The position numbers were made by a program, and so were the translations under genes. Of a stretch of DNA of 55,040 bases, positions 1 to 9,489 are shown one piece after another (the stretch's first letter is position 1; the number at the start of each line of letters is the position of its first letter). Source of the DNA: Coprococcus sp. (GTDB lineage Bacteria > Bacillota > Clostridia > Lachnospirales > Lachnospiraceae); contig JAAWDY010000010.1 of NCBI GenBank assembly GCA_022793995.1, positions 1 through 55,040 on the forward strand. The letters run 5' to 3'. Under the pieces are notes generated by a model. The model was not told the DNA's origin and did no database searches. It saw only the letters and a list, made by a program, of their open reading frames with translations.

Positions 1-172
1 AGAGTGCCTGCGTTTCGGGCTTATTCCGTTTATCATTGAGGATGACAAAAAAATATATTATTACCGAGGGCTCTCTGAATGGGAATGGGAGAAAGGCTAT
101 CTGACAGACACCTGTCTGGATGGACAAGATACCTTCAGAAAACTGATGTCTATGTTCGATATCCAGTCATAA
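1..172 (+). CDS. C-terminal end of a Fic-family-like protein (partial)
   Basis: Frame 2 is open from the window edge to a TAA at 170-172, giving 56 residues of the C-terminus of a larger protein. The tail has the pattern IPFII, then YYYRGLSEWEWEKGYLTDTC, then a Gln/Asp-rich helix. I associate this with the end of clostridial Fic/Doc-family (AMP-transferase fold) proteins, where a similar RGL-x-EW...KGYL-x-DTC segment follows the catalytic domain. The Fic motif itself would lie outside the window, so the family call rests on the tail alone. It converges with the minus-strand genes that follow. Confidence 0.45.
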   Translation, partial: ECLRFGLIPFIIEDDKKIYYYRGLSEWEWEKGYLTDTCLDGQDTFRKLMSMFDIQS

Positions 173-200
173 AGCCCTCTTTGAAGATATTGTAACCAAG

Positions 201-236
201 CAAAGGGAGCCACGGCGGGCTCCCTGTTGTCTTTGC
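201..236. terminator. Hairpin between convergent genes
   Basis: GGGAGCC (205-211) pairs with GGCTCCC (218-224), and the flanking CAAAG and CTTTG extend the stem. A short T-rich stretch follows on the plus side. It sits between the end of the Fic-like gene and the end of the minus-strand lipoprotein gene, so it probably ends both transcripts. Confidence 0.5.
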
Positions 237-245
237 CTTTTATAC

Positions 246-782
246 CTACTTTACGATCTGTGCGTCCGGCATATTAAGAAACACTGTTTCAAAGTCCTCA
301 CCGTTGTATTTGAGGATGCCATCCTCAATGCTTTCTATCGTACCGGAAACCGTAATCTTATCCCAGTCCTTTAATCCTGCCAGGACGTCCGATGGAAGAT
401 AGACCCTGGCTCTTACATTGATTTCGTTATAGTTGAATGTATTCACTCCCATCAGTTCGCAGTACCCGTCTTTGACTTCATCCACGGTAGCGGTGATCTG
501 ATACATATTACCGATACAGTCTTTTTCTGCTTTCGCCTTGTCACTGTTAACATCCTCCGCAAACTGTTTCAGTGATAACTCTCCTGGCGCCTCATCGCCC
601 TTTTCCTTGTCCTCTGACGCGTCATCCTTAGCCTCCGATTCCTCATCGTTGCTGCCTGCAGACGTGTCTTCGTTCCCGCTTGTTTCAGACGATTCCTTCT
701 CTTTGTTATCCGCAGTCCCTCCGCAGGCAGCTATGGATACCGCCAAAGAAGCGATCAATATCATGGCAAAAAATCTCTTCAT
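246..782 (-). CDS. Small lipoprotein with acidic linker and OB-fold-like domain
   Basis: 178 residues. The signal peptide starts MKRFF, has a hydrophobic stretch, and ends in a lipobox IAAC with the lipidated Cys at residue 20, so the mature protein should be anchored to the outer face of the membrane. Residues about 22-70 are a Glu/Asp/Ser/Lys-rich linker. Residues about 72-178 contain alternating beta-type segments (QITATVDEV, INVRARVYL, KITVSGTIESI) that resemble the tRNA_anti-like/OB-fold domain of small Gram-positive lipoproteins. It starts 31 bp after glgP and could share its transcript. The AAGGA ribosome site almost touches the ATG, which is unusually close. Function unknown. Confidence 0.8.
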   Translation of the reverse strand: MKRFFAMILIASLAVSIAACGGTADNKEKESSETSGNEDTSAGSNDEESEAKDDASEDKEKGDEAPGELSLKQFAEDVNSDKAKAEKDCIGNMYQITATVDEVKDGYCELMGVNTFNYNEINVRARVYLPSDVLAGLKDWDKITVSGTIESIEDGILKYNGEDFETVFLNMPDAQIVK

Positions 783-813
783 TCCTTCGTTTAACCGCCC
801 TGTTTCTTCATTA

Positions 814-3075
814 TTATTTTAGCTTCCAGATATCCCTGTTGTACTCCGCAATCGTCCTGTCGGATGAGAAGAATCCTGCTTTTGCGATATTAACAAGCAT
901 CTTCTTCGCCCACGCCGTGCGGTCCTCGTAATCTGCCAAAACCTCTTCCTTTTTCTTGATATACTCCTTCACGTCCAGAAGCGTCATGAACCAGTCTTTC
1001 CGGATTAGTTCCGCATGAAGGTCAAGGAGCAGGTATTTATCTCCGATACGCAGAAGTTCCGGGCTGATGATAAAGTCGACCAGACGGCGGATCTCTTCAT
1101 CCTCGATATAGAAATCAACCGCGCTGTAGCTGCTTTCGCGGTAATAACCGATGACTTCCTCGCTGGATTTTCCGAACACATAGATGTTTTCATCGCCCAC
1201 GAGCTGATGGATCTCCACGTTTGCCCCGTCCTCAGTCCCCAAGGTAACGGCGCCGTTGAGCATGAATTTCATGTTGCCGGTTCCGCTTGCTTCCTTGGAT
1301 GCCAGAGAAATCTGCTCGGAAATATCACATGCCGGGATCACTTTTTCTGCCAGAGTGACATTATAGTTTTCCACCATAACTACCTTAAGGTACGGCGCCA
1401 CATCTGGATCATTCACGGTCAATTCCTGCAGGCACAGGATTAAATGGATAATATCTTTGGCGATCGTATATGCCGGGGCCGCCTTTGCCCCGAAGATTAC
1501 CGTGATCGGTCTTCTGGGTTTTTTTCCGTCCTTGATCTGTAGATACTGATAAATGACATAGAGGGCGTTCATCTGCTGCCGTTTGTACTCGTGGAGCCGC
1601 TTCACCTGAATATCAAACACGGAATTCGGGTCGATCGTGATACCCTGCGTCTCTTTCAGATATGCGGCAAGCTCATCCTTCTTCGCCTGCTTTACCTTGA
1701 GGAGTCCGTCAAGCGCTTCCGCATGATCTGCAAATTCCATCAGCCGTCCAAGCTCATCTGCGTCTTTCCGATAACCAGTACCGACCAGGCCCTCAATCCA
1801 CGCCGTCAATTCATGGTTACAATGCAGAAGCCACCGGCGGAACGTAATGCCGTTGGTCTTGTTGTTGAATTTATCCGGGTAAATATCGTAGAATGGCTTC
1901 AACTCCTCATTCTTCAAAATCTCTGTATGAAGGTACGCCACCCCGTTGACGCTGTACCCAAAATGGATATCCATATTCGCCATGTGAACCCGGTTCTGCT
2001 CGTCAATGATGTGGACTTTTGGATCTCTGAATCTACCCTTGATCCTTGCATCCAAGTCCCGGATAATCGGCACGATCTGAGGCGCCACCTGCTCCAGATA
2101 CGTAATCGGCCACTTCTCCAAGGCTTCCGCCAAAATGGTATGGTTGGTGTACGCACAAGTCTTCTGCACGATCTCGATCGCCTCGTTAAAATCAATCCTT
2201 TTCTGCACCAGAAGCCGGATCATCTCTGGGATCACCATAGATGGATGGGTATCATTGATCTGGATCGCCACATGTTCATGAAGCTTTCTCAAATCATAAC
2301 CTTTTTCTTCGCATTCCTTTATGATAAACTGCGCCGCGTTAGAAACCATGAAATACTGCTGATAGATCCGCAGAAGGTTTCCTGCCTTGTCACTGTCGTC
2401 CGGATACAAAAACAGCGTCAGGTTCCGAGAAATGTCTTCCTTATTAAATGTAATCCCCTCTCTTACCAGGGAGTCGTCCACCGTCTCTACATCAAAGAGG
2501 TGAAGCTTCCCGGCGCCGCCTTCATAGCCTGTCACATCAATATCATATAAATGGGATCTGAGGCTGAAATCACGGAAAGGAACTTCAAATGAGATTCCCG
2601 TATCAGTCAGCCAGCTATCTTTCTCAATCCAGGGATTTTTCTCCTCATTTTGTTTATGGTTCTGGAACACCTGTTTAAAAAGTCCCATATGGTAATTCAG
2701 GCCAATTCCGTCTCCGTTCAGCCCTAACGTGGCGATCGAATCCAGGAAACATGCCGCCAGACGTCCAAGTCCTCCGTTCCCAAGAGACGGTTCGGGCTCT
2801 ACCTCCTCGATCTCTGCCATAGACTTCCCATATTTCTTAAGCACTTCTTCCGTCTCGTCATAAATACCCAAATTAATCAAATTGTTGGACAAAAGCTTCC
2901 CGATCAAAAACTCCGCTGAAATATAGTAAAGTTTCCTCTGTCCTTCGTTTCTCGGTGCCGCCTGGATTCTCTCCTTTGTCGCCTTAAGCAGAGCATAGTA
3001 AACCTGCTCATTTGACGCCGCATTTAGCGTTGTCTGAAACATTTCCTGTAATATCTCTTCCAATCTATTTTCCAT
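814..3075 (-). CDS. glgP: Glycogen/maltodextrin phosphorylase
   Basis: 753 residues, family-typical for short bacterial GT35 phosphorylases. It releases glucose-1-phosphate from alpha-1,4-glucans in the cytoplasm. The N-terminal part carries the conserved block [19 protein letters not shown]. The pyridoxal-phosphate lysine lies in [12 protein letters not shown] (K603), followed by the conserved [15 protein letters not shown] site 7 nt before the ATG fixes the start. It is the third gene of malQ-lacI-glgP, 51 bp after lacI. The pairing with MalQ points to use of imported or stored maltodextrins: MalQ rearranges short chains into longer ones that GlgP can shorten. Expression is probably controlled by the LacI protein encoded between them. 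Confidence 0.95.
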   Translation of the reverse strand: MENRLEEILQEMFQTTLNAASNEQVYYALLKATKERIQAAPRNEGQRKLYYISAEFLIGKLLSNNLINLGIYDETEEVLKKYGKSMAEIEEVEPEPSLGNGGLGRLAACFLDSIATLGLNGDGIGLNYHMGLFKQVFQNHKQNEEKNPWIEKDSWLTDTGISFEVPFRDFSLRSHLYDIDVTGYEGGAGKLHLFDVETVDDSLVREGITFNKEDISRNLTLFLYPDDSDKAGNLLRIYQQYFMVSNAAQFIIKECEEKGYDLRKLHEHVAIQINDTHPSMVIPEMIRLLVQKRIDFNEAIEIVQKTCAYTNHTILAEALEKWPITYLEQVAPQIVPIIRDLDARIKGRFRDPKVHIIDEQNRVHMANMDIHFGYSVNGVAYLHTEILKNEELKPFYDIYPDKFNNKTNGITFRRWLLHCNHELTAWIEGLVGTGYRKDADELGRLMEFADHAEALDGLLKVKQAKKDELAAYLKETQGITIDPNSVFDIQVKRLHEYKRQQMNALYVIYQYLQIKDGKKPRRPITVIFGAKAAPAYTIAKDIIHLILCLQELTVNDPDVAPYLKVVMVENYNVTLAEKVIPACDISEQISLASKEASGTGNMKFMLNGAVTLGTEDGANVEIHQLVGDENIYVFGKSSEEVIGYYRESSYSAVDFYIEDEEIRRLVDFIISPELLRIGDKYLLLDLHAELIRKDWFMTLLDVKEYIKKKEEVLADYEDRTAWAKKMLVNIAKAGFFSSDRTIAEYNRDIWKLK

Positions 3076-3126
3076 GGTTACCTCCAGTCCTATCGCCGCC
3101 AGGCGATTCTATTCAGGTACTCTTAC

Positions 3127-4146
3127 CTACGTTGATTTTCTAATTTCTAACTTAGCCGGCAGGATTTTCCCCGCCCGGCTCTTTTTCGTCCGTATCATCT
3201 CAAACAGGCTTTCGACAGCCTCCCTTGCAATTTCCTCGGCTGGCTGGACGATCGTTGTAATCGACGGCTCAAAATACTCTGTATACGCAATCCCGTCAAA
3301 TCCTGCCACCGCCACATCCTGCGGAATACGTTTTCCCTCTTCTAGGAGAGCTTTACACGCCCCAATAATCATCAGGTCGGATATGGCAAACACCGCGGTA
3401 AAATTGTCCGTCTCTTTCAGCAGCTTTTTCATCATCCGGTAACCGCTCTCCATAGAATAGACGGCTTCCTTTTCATCCTGGTAGCGGACCAGTTCTTCAC
3501 AGAGCGGAACCTGGTTTGCCGCAAGCGCTTCCTTGTAGCCTTCCATGCGCGCCTGCCCTATATTGGTATCTTTCTTATCCGACGCCAGGATCGCAATCTT
3601 TTTGTGTCCCTCATGACAAAGGTAGTCCACCAGACGCCGACTCTCCCTCCTGTCATCGATCGTCACATAAGAGCCGACGCAGTCCTCCGGTATTTCCGGC
3701 AGGCGTACCGTACACGCCACAAAGGGAACCCGAAGGCGCGGGAGGCGCTCCATACAACTCTGGAAATCCCCTCCCAGATAAATGATGCCCCGGAGACGCT
3801 TTTCTTCCACGATCTCTACTGCAGCATCTACTTCATCCTGTCCTTTCCCCATATGCTGAATAAAAAAAGAATATTTCTCCTTGCGGATCTCCTGTTCCAT
3901 AACTCGTATCATGACAGAGAAAAAAGGATTGTCAATCTCCCTAACCAGAATCGCGATTGTCTTTGAGTCTGTCCTCTTTAGATTCCTCGCGCTGTTATTC
4001 GGAACAAAGTCGGACTTTTCGACCGCCTCGAGGATTCGCCTGCGTGTCTCCGGACGGATATCCGAATGATTATTGAGCGCACGTGAGACTGTGCTGACCC
4101 CCACGCCGCATTGCTTTGCAATATCCTTGATCGTCATATTTCCCAT
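3127..4146 (-). CDS. LacI-family repressor of the maltodextrin genes
   Basis: 339 residues. The N-terminal helix-turn-helix is textbook LacI: TIKDIAKQCGVGVSTVSRAL at residues 4-23, then the hinge region. A periplasmic-binding-protein-like effector domain runs from about residue 60 to the C-terminus. The start codon lies 3 bp after the malQ stop. A second Met (residue 4) with equally weak ribosome site is possible. Placed between malQ and glgP, it is the likely ligand of the double operator at 5701-5724 in front of malQ (inference). In the family, a sugar or sugar phosphate releases the repressor. The effector here cannot be read from the sequence, but a maltodextrin is the obvious candidate. 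Confidence 0.9.
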   Translation of the reverse strand: MGNMTIKDIAKQCGVGVSTVSRALNNHSDIRPETRRRILEAVEKSDFVPNNSARNLKRTDSKTIAILVREIDNPFFSVMIRVMEQEIRKEKYSFFIQHMGKGQDEVDAAVEIVEEKRLRGIIYLGGDFQSCMERLPRLRVPFVACTVRLPEIPEDCVGSYVTIDDRRESRRLVDYLCHEGHKKIAILASDKKDTNIGQARMEGYKEALAANQVPLCEELVRYQDEKEAVYSMESGYRMMKKLLKETDNFTAVFAISDLMIIGACKALLEEGKRIPQDVAVAGFDGIAYTEYFEPSITTIVQPAEEIAREAVESLFEMIRTKKSRAGKILPAKLEIRKST

Positions 4147-4149
4147 TCG

Positions 4150-5658
4150 TTATTCTTTGCTCTCTTTCTTCCCAGGCAGTCTGCCGTAAAGCGCCGTCAT
4201 CCGACGGACTTTTTTGAGAAGCTTTTTAGAAATATCGTCCTTTTTAAGACGCCACATCCAGTTCCCGCCAAGAGTAGACGGGTGGTTGATACGTGCTTCA
4301 TTTCCCAACACAAGATAATCCTGGATCGGTATGATACAGGTATCCGCGGTTGAGGCCAGGGCCATACGGATAATCTCCCACACTGCCGTCTTGACAGGAA
4401 GATTTTTCCTTCCCATATACTTCATCGCAAATTTTCGGTCTGCTTTATTAAGGCCCTCATACCAGCCTGCCAGTGTCTCGTTGTCATGCGTACCGGTGTA
4501 AACCACACAATTCTTCCCGTAATTGTGTGGAAGGTAATTGCTCGGCTCCCGGGAGTCAAAGGCAAATTCTAACACCTTCATTCCTGGAAATCCTGACTCT
4601 TCCACCATCCGAAGCACAGAGTCCGTCAGAAATCCTAGATCCTCCGCTATGATCTTCACCTGGCCAAGCTCTTTTTGAACGGTCTGGAAAATATCCATCC
4701 CAGGTCCCTTCTCCCAATGACCGTTCTCGGCAGTAGCATCTCCAAAAGGAATGGCATAATATTCGTCGAATCCACGGAAATGGTCGATACGGATCACATC
4801 ATAGAGTTTCCAGCAATGTTCAATCCTCTGAATCCACCATTGATAGCCTGTCTCCTTATGCTTTTTCCAATCATAGAGCGGGTTGCCCCAGAGCTGGCCG
4901 GTAGCGCTGAAAGCATCGGGCGGACAGCCTGCCACTTGTTTGGGCATATGATCCGCGTCAAACTGAAATAGTTCCGGGTGCGCCCATGCATCCGCACTGT
5001 CAAACGCCACATAGATGGGGATATCTCCTATGATCTGAATCCCTCTTTTATTAGCATAAGCCTTCAGTTCTCCCCACTGTTCATAAAACAGGAATTGCAG
5101 AAACTTCTGGAAACGGATATCCCCCTTATGTTCCTTGCGGAACTGTTTCAATGTCTCTTTGCCCCGAAGGCGGTACTCGTCATCCCACTCACTCCAGCTT
5201 TTCCCGGCGTTTTCTGTTTTTAACACCATATATAAAGCATAATCGTTCAGCCATCCCTTGTTCTTTTCACAGAACTTTACAAATGCCGCATCGGATTTGA
5301 TATTACTTCTTTTGTATGCTTTTCTCAGCACGCTGTATCGCGACAGATAGATCTTCGCATAATCTACATACCTATCGTCGCTTCCAAAATCACACGCTTC
5401 GCATTCGCTCTTCTTAAGCCAGCCTTTCTTTATCAAATCCTCCAGGCTGATAAAATACGGATTCCCCGCGAAAGTGGAAAACGACTGATACGGAGAATCT
5501 CCATAACCTGTCGGTCCCAACGGCAAGATCTGCCAGTAGCTCTGCCCAGCCTTCTTTAGCATATCCACAAATCGGTATGCATCTTCTGAAAATGCACCAA
5601 TCCCATACTTCGACGGCAGGCTCGCCACCGGCAAAAGTATACCGCTCGCTCTCATCAT
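4150..5658 (-). CDS. malQ: 4-alpha-glucanotransferase (amylomaltase)
   Basis: About 502 residues, GH77 family. It transfers alpha-1,4-glucan segments between maltodextrins in the cytosol. The catalytic triad is visible: Asp292 in RIDHFRGFDEY (nucleophile), Glu339 in IIAEDLG (acid/base) and Asp392 in THDNETLAG. The N-terminal SLPSKYGIG and LPLGPTGYGDSPYQ blocks are also family hallmarks. Two adjacent ATGs exist (5658 and 5655); the second has the better spacing (7 nt) from the AGAGG site. It is the first gene of the malQ-lacI-glgP unit and is preceded by a near-consensus promoter with tandem LacI-type operators. Confidence 0.95.
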   Translation of the reverse strand: MMRASGILLPVASLPSKYGIGAFSEDAYRFVDMLKKAGQSYWQILPLGPTGYGDSPYQSFSTFAGNPYFISLEDLIKKGWLKKSECEACDFGSDDRYVDYAKIYLSRYSVLRKAYKRSNIKSDAAFVKFCEKNKGWLNDYALYMVLKTENAGKSWSEWDDEYRLRGKETLKQFRKEHKGDIRFQKFLQFLFYEQWGELKAYANKRGIQIIGDIPIYVAFDSADAWAHPELFQFDADHMPKQVAGCPPDAFSATGQLWGNPLYDWKKHKETGYQWWIQRIEHCWKLYDVIRIDHFRGFDEYYAIPFGDATAENGHWEKGPGMDIFQTVQKELGQVKIIAEDLGFLTDSVLRMVEESGFPGMKVLEFAFDSREPSNYLPHNYGKNCVVYTGTHDNETLAGWYEGLNKADRKFAMKYMGRKNLPVKTAVWEIIRMALASTADTCIIPIQDYLVLGNEARINHPSTLGGNWMWRLKKDDISKKLLKKVRRMTALYGRLPGKKESKE

Positions 5659-5700
5659 GACACCTCTCTTCTTAATCTTCTATCATACTTTATCATTCCC

Positions 5701-5724
5701 GGAAACGTTTTCGGTAACGTTTCC
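5701..5724. promoter_or_regulatory. Double LacI-type operator in front of malQ
   Basis: Two AACGTT cores, centred 12 bp apart, sit inside a larger palindrome with 9-bp perfect arms (GGAAACGTT at 5701-5709 and AACGTTTCC at 5716-5724). LacI-family repressors favour CG-centred palindromes of this kind. It lies just downstream of the malQ -10 box, where a bound repressor would block initiation or early elongation. Binding by the adjacent LacI protein is inference. Confidence 0.75.
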
Positions 5725-5734
5725 ATTTTTATCC

Positions 5735-5763
5735 ATTATAAAAGCACTGCCTCAAAAATGCAA
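5735..5763 (-). promoter_or_regulatory. malQ-lacI-glgP promoter
   Basis: On the minus strand: -35 TTGCAT (5763-5758), 17-nt spacer, -10 TATAAT (5740-5735). It lies between yajC and malQ, and the operator pair begins about 10 bp downstream of the -10 box. Confidence 0.75.
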
Positions 5764-5783
5764 TGCTTTTTCCCAAAAAATCC

Positions 5784-6062
5784 CTATTCTTTTGTCGGTT
5801 TTTCAACCTGCAGGATCGCCTGCTTCTGCATCGGAATACGGCAGTTCTTGTTGCTTCCGAACTCGACGATCACATCGTCGTCCGTAATGTCGATCAGCAC
5901 TCCATAAAATCCACTGGTAGTAAGGACCGTATCTCCCACTTCCATCTCCGCAAGCATAAGCTGAAGTCTCTTCTGCTCCTTCTTCTGCGGCCGCATCATA
6001 AGCCACCAGAATCCTCCGATCACTACGACATAGAATAATACAATTACTATTGGGTTCTGCAT
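5784..6062 (-). CDS. yajC: Sec translocase accessory subunit YajC
   Basis: 92 residues. One N-terminal membrane helix (about residues 4-22, PIVIVLFYVVVIGGFWWLMM) is followed by the family signature RPQKKEQKR and a cytoplasmic domain with GDTVLTTSGFYGVL, which matches YajC. It associates with SecDF/SecYEG in protein export. AGGAGG precedes the ATG at good spacing. It lies 111 bp after tgt; the tgt-yajC order is common in bacteria. Confidence 0.95.
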   Translation of the reverse strand: MQNPIVIVLFYVVVIGGFWWLMMRPQKKEQKRLQLMLAEMEVGDTVLTTSGFYGVLIDITDDDVIVEFGSNKNCRIPMQKQAILQVEKPTKE

Positions 6063-6173
6063 ATTCGTCTCCCTCCTAAATCACAAAACAGTTATTGCTA
6101 TCATACACAATTCCGACAAATTCATCAAGCTATTTCCATAATTTATTAAAATTTTACATTTAAAGTTCACACA

Positions 6174-7310
6174 TCAATTATCCTGATTTTCCTCCATCAT
6201 GCGCAGAGTATCCCGTTTAAACTCAGAATATCTTCCTTCCTCGATCGCGGACCGTATCTTCTCCATCAGCTTATTATAATAGTAGAGATTGTGAAGCACG
6301 CACAGACGCATCCCCAACATCTCCTTTGCTTTGAGGAGGTGGCGGATATAAGCTCGCGAATAGGTCCGGCATGCCGGGCAGCCGCATCCCTCCTCGATTG
6401 GACGCTCGTCCAGTTCATATTTTGCGTTGAATAAATTCAATTTCCCATATTTAGTGTACACGTGTCCGTGCCGCCCATTCCGGCTGGGGTATACACAGTC
6501 AAAGAAATCAACGCCCCGCTCCACTGCTTCCAGAATATTCGCAGGGGTCCCTACCCCCATCAGGTAAATCGGTTTGGTGAGCGGAAGATGGAGAACTACC
6601 GCCTCAATGATACGGTACATCTCTTCGTGGCTCTCTCCCACAGCAAGTCCTCCGATGGCATATCCGTCCAGATCAAGCTCTGTGATCTGCTGTGCGTGCT
6701 GAATGCGGATATCCTCATAGACCGCCCCTTGGTTAATGCCAAACAAAAGCTGCTGCCGGTTGATCGTATCCTCCCGTTCGTTCAGCTCTTCCATCTTGGC
6801 CTTGCATCTTGCAAGCCACCTTGCGGTCCGGTCCACAGATGCCTGGATATAGTCGCGTCCCGCCTTGCTGGACGGACATTCGTCGAACGCCATGGCGATC
6901 GTGGACGCAAGGTTGGACTGGATCTGCATGCTTTCCTCCGGTCCCATGAAAATCTTTCTTCCATCTATATGGGAATTAAAATACACGCCCTCCTCACGGA
7001 TTTTCCGAAGCCCTGCCAAGGAAAACACCTGGAAACCGCCGGAATCTGTAAGGATGGGTCGGTCCCATGCCATAAAGCGGTGAAGCCCTCCCAGCTTTCT
7101 GACAATTTCATCGCCCGGACGCACGTGGAGATGGTATGTGTTAGAAAGCTCTACCTGCGTCCCGATTTCTTTCAAATCCGTCGTAGAGACAGCGCCTTTA
7201 ATCGCCGCTACTGTCCCCACATTCATAAATACAGGGGTCTCAATGACCCCGTGTACTGTGTGCAGACGCCCCCTTCTGGCAGAGCCGTCCTGCTTTATCA
7301 ATTCATACAT
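6174..7310 (-). CDS. tgt: tRNA-guanine transglycosylase
   Basis: About 378 residues. It replaces guanine-34 of GUN-anticodon tRNAs with preQ1, the first tRNA-level step of queuosine synthesis. The catalytic aspartates are in LTDSGGFQVFSL (about residue 90) and FDCVYPSRNGRHG (about 272). The zinc site is C-G-C-P-A-C near residues 310-315 with His341 in CVLHNLYYY. Two starts are possible: GTG at 7313 or ATG at 7310. The ATG has the better spacing from GGGAG and was chosen. It follows the L,D-transpeptidase by about 25 bp and is probably co-transcribed with it. Confidence 0.95.
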   Translation of the reverse strand: MYELIKQDGSARRGRLHTVHGVIETPVFMNVGTVAAIKGAVSTTDLKEIGTQVELSNTYHLHVRPGDEIVRKLGGLHRFMAWDRPILTDSGGFQVFSLAGLRKIREEGVYFNSHIDGRKIFMGPEESMQIQSNLASTIAMAFDECPSSKAGRDYIQASVDRTARWLARCKAKMEELNEREDTINRQQLLFGINQGAVYEDIRIQHAQQITELDLDGYAIGGLAVGESHEEMYRIIEAVVLHLPLTKPIYLMGVGTPANILEAVERGVDFFDCVYPSRNGRHGHVYTKYGKLNLFNAKYELDERPIEEGCGCPACRTYSRAYIRHLLKAKEMLGMRLCVLHNLYYYNKLMEKIRSAIEEGRYSEFKRDTLRMMEENQDN

Positions 7311-7336
7311 CACATTACTCCCTTCGTTCCGTTATA

Positions 7337-9352
7337 CTAATAGTGGCATACCACCGGTGTTCCTGCCTGCACGTTATTGAAAATGGTCTGCGCCGCGTTA
7401 TATTGCAGGTTCACACACCCATGTGAACCATGGGTCAGATAACGGCTTCCGCCAAACGCTGCCTGCCACGGTGCGTCATGAAGCCCAATTCCACCGTTGA
7501 ACGGCATCCAGAAGGATACCGGTGATTCCCACTCATAGCTTCCATCCGGCTGTTTCGGTCCCCGAAGGGTCGCCCCACGCTGACAGTATTTGATAAGATA
7601 AACTCCCTGTGGAGTGGCATCTCCCGCGCTTGGCTTTCCGGTAACGATCGGTCCGCTAATCACAAGCGCTCCGTCCACAAACAGATAAAAATTCTGATTC
7701 GTCAAATCTACCTCTACATATGTGCCGCCCCAGTCTGCACCGTCGTGGCTTGCCGCCCTCTGCTTATAAGCAGGCTCTTTTGTAACCACCTCTCCATTCT
7801 GGATACTTGTAAGAAGCGCCTGGTTCTCCGTCTCCGTATCCAGGATCCATCCGTAATCCCCGCCTTCGACATTTACCGTATTACCATTTCCCGCCGTAAA
7901 TGTCCTCTGGGTCTTATAGGTATTATATTTATCCGCTAATCCCTGTACATACTGCGATACCATATCAGAATGGAAGGTGACTGCCATATTCTCATCCGTA
8001 GTTACCCATTGGGAGATCACGGTCCTGTCCACAACTTCCTGTGCAGAACCAAACGTATAGGTAACGCTCGCCGCCAGATATTGGTTCATCTGGTTGCATG
8101 CCTCCTGCACCTCCGGAGACTCTTTCGTATATACCGGTTTCACATAGCAAGATTCTTCCGTCATATTCAATGTATCCTGGAACCCGGAAATAGACTCATT
8201 TACCTTCTGTGTGAAGATCTCCGGTTCGATCTGGCTCCCGACCTCTTCCTCCTTGGGGACAAATTCTGTCCCGTCAAACTCCGGCGTAGAAGACACCGGA
8301 GGCGTCTGATTCTCCGCCTGCATACAAGGAAGCGCCGCCAGCACGGTATTAAGCTGCTCTTGGTTATAAGAAACCCCGATCGACGCGCTGATATCCTGCT
8401 TCTCCCACAGACCTTTCGGCCACAGAAAAGCATTTTGCTCATCCATAAGTTTCTTTAGCTCATCGCTCTTCTCATAGGAGATCGAAATATCCGTTCCTGT
8501 GACAGTCTCGCTTCCTCCGTCTGACTTCTCTAAAGTCAGAGAATATCCCTCTACCTGCTGTGCCATATAATCCTCAACGTCCGTGACCGATTTCATGCTG
8601 AAATCAACACCGTTGATCGTAGTGTTGTAGTAAAAATGGCTCATAAAGAATACGGAAATTCCTCCATAGACGGCCGCCACTGTTCCTAAAACAGAAAGTC
8701 CCAGGATCTTCAGTACTTTTCTTCTCTTTCTTTTCCGCTCTGCTCTCTCTTCTTCTGTCATCTCTTCTTCCTGTTCATCTTCTTCCTGCTCGTCTTCGTC
8801 CTCATCTTCATCATCGCTTTCGTATTCTTCAAAGCTTTCCTCGTCCTCTGTATCCAGTATCGATTCCAGCTCTTCTTCGTCTGCCGCATTCAGAAGCGAA
8901 TCAAGTTCTTCACCGTCCTCCACACTTAATGTTGGTTCCAATTCCTCCGCACCGTCCTCGTCCAATGTGAAGCCCTCGTCCGTACCGTCAAGCTCTTCCC
9001 CATCCTCTGCACTCAGGATATTCTCTTCCTCATTCGCAGGCTTCACGGACGGCTGGCTCCTGCGCCGCTTCGTATTTTTCTTTGGCGCCTTCTTTTTTAC
9101 AGGACTCTTTATCCCTTTTTCATTTTTTTCTCCAGACTGGACATCCTCTTTTTCAGACGCCGGAAACTCACCTGCGGCTGTCTGAGAATCCAGTTCATTC
9201 CCAGATATGTCATTCCCAATAGCACCGGGTGCTTCCGCCTTCTCGATGCTTTCCTCCACATTCTGACTTTTGCTGCTGCCGTCAATTTCTTCTTTTTCAT
9301 CCGGTCTTCCTTCTCCCGTATTTTCTTCCCTCTTCATAACCTCGTCACTCAT
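7337..9352 (-). CDS. L,D-transpeptidase with long acidic cytoplasmic N-terminus
   Basis: 671 residues. Residues 1 to about 210 have no signal peptide and are extremely acidic, with a Lys-rich patch (KKKAPKKNTKRRR) near residue 90 and repeated EDGEELD-type segments. A Lys/Arg-rich stop and one membrane helix follow (about 212-238), making it a type II membrane protein. Outside the cell come a PG_binding_4-like region (about 245-440) and a C-terminal YkuD catalytic domain with HGSHGCVNL (Cys646). It should form 3-3 peptidoglycan cross-links or attach proteins to the wall. It heads the LDT-tgt unit behind its own promoter at 9390-9419. Confidence 0.92.
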   Translation of the reverse strand: MSDEVMKREENTGEGRPDEKEEIDGSSKSQNVEESIEKAEAPGAIGNDISGNELDSQTAAGEFPASEKEDVQSGEKNEKGIKSPVKKKAPKKNTKRRRSQPSVKPANEEENILSAEDGEELDGTDEGFTLDEDGAEELEPTLSVEDGEELDSLLNAADEEELESILDTEDEESFEEYESDDEDEDEDEQEEDEQEEEMTEEERAERKRKRRKVLKILGLSVLGTVAAVYGGISVFFMSHFYYNTTINGVDFSMKSVTDVEDYMAQQVEGYSLTLEKSDGGSETVTGTDISISYEKSDELKKLMDEQNAFLWPKGLWEKQDISASIGVSYNQEQLNTVLAALPCMQAENQTPPVSSTPEFDGTEFVPKEEEVGSQIEPEIFTQKVNESISGFQDTLNMTEESCYVKPVYTKESPEVQEACNQMNQYLAASVTYTFGSAQEVVDRTVISQWVTTDENMAVTFHSDMVSQYVQGLADKYNTYKTQRTFTAGNGNTVNVEGGDYGWILDTETENQALLTSIQNGEVVTKEPAYKQRAASHDGADWGGTYVEVDLTNQNFYLFVDGALVISGPIVTGKPSAGDATPQGVYLIKYCQRGATLRGPKQPDGSYEWESPVSFWMPFNGGIGLHDAPWQAAFGGSRYLTHGSHGCVNLQYNAAQTIFNNVQAGTPVVCHY

Positions 9353-9389
9353 AATGACCGTAGCTCCCTTTTTTGCTCAATATGTAGAC

Positions 9390-9419
9390 ATTATAATACG
9401 GAACCACTGTTAAAAACAA
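9390..9419 (-). promoter_or_regulatory. Promoter of the L,D-transpeptidase gene
   Basis: Minus strand: -35 TTGTTT (9419-9414), 18-nt spacer, -10 TATAAT (9395-9390), 38 bp before the ATG. Confidence 0.55.
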
Positions 9420-9489
9420 TACAAATCTTTGAATTTTGCGCTTTTTCTCTATTTTTCGCTTGTCCACCATACTTCCTATATTATATAAT

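Noticed and set aside
1591-2550. Long plus-strand open frame (319 codons) opposite glgP
   Set aside because: It is the antisense of a well-conserved enzyme, with a Leu/Arg/His-rich composition and no ribosome site.
814-5658. Complete glycogen synthesis operon
   Set aside because: Only phosphorylase and amylomaltase are present. No glgA, glgB, glgC or glgD is in the window, so a maltodextrin-use unit is the safer call.
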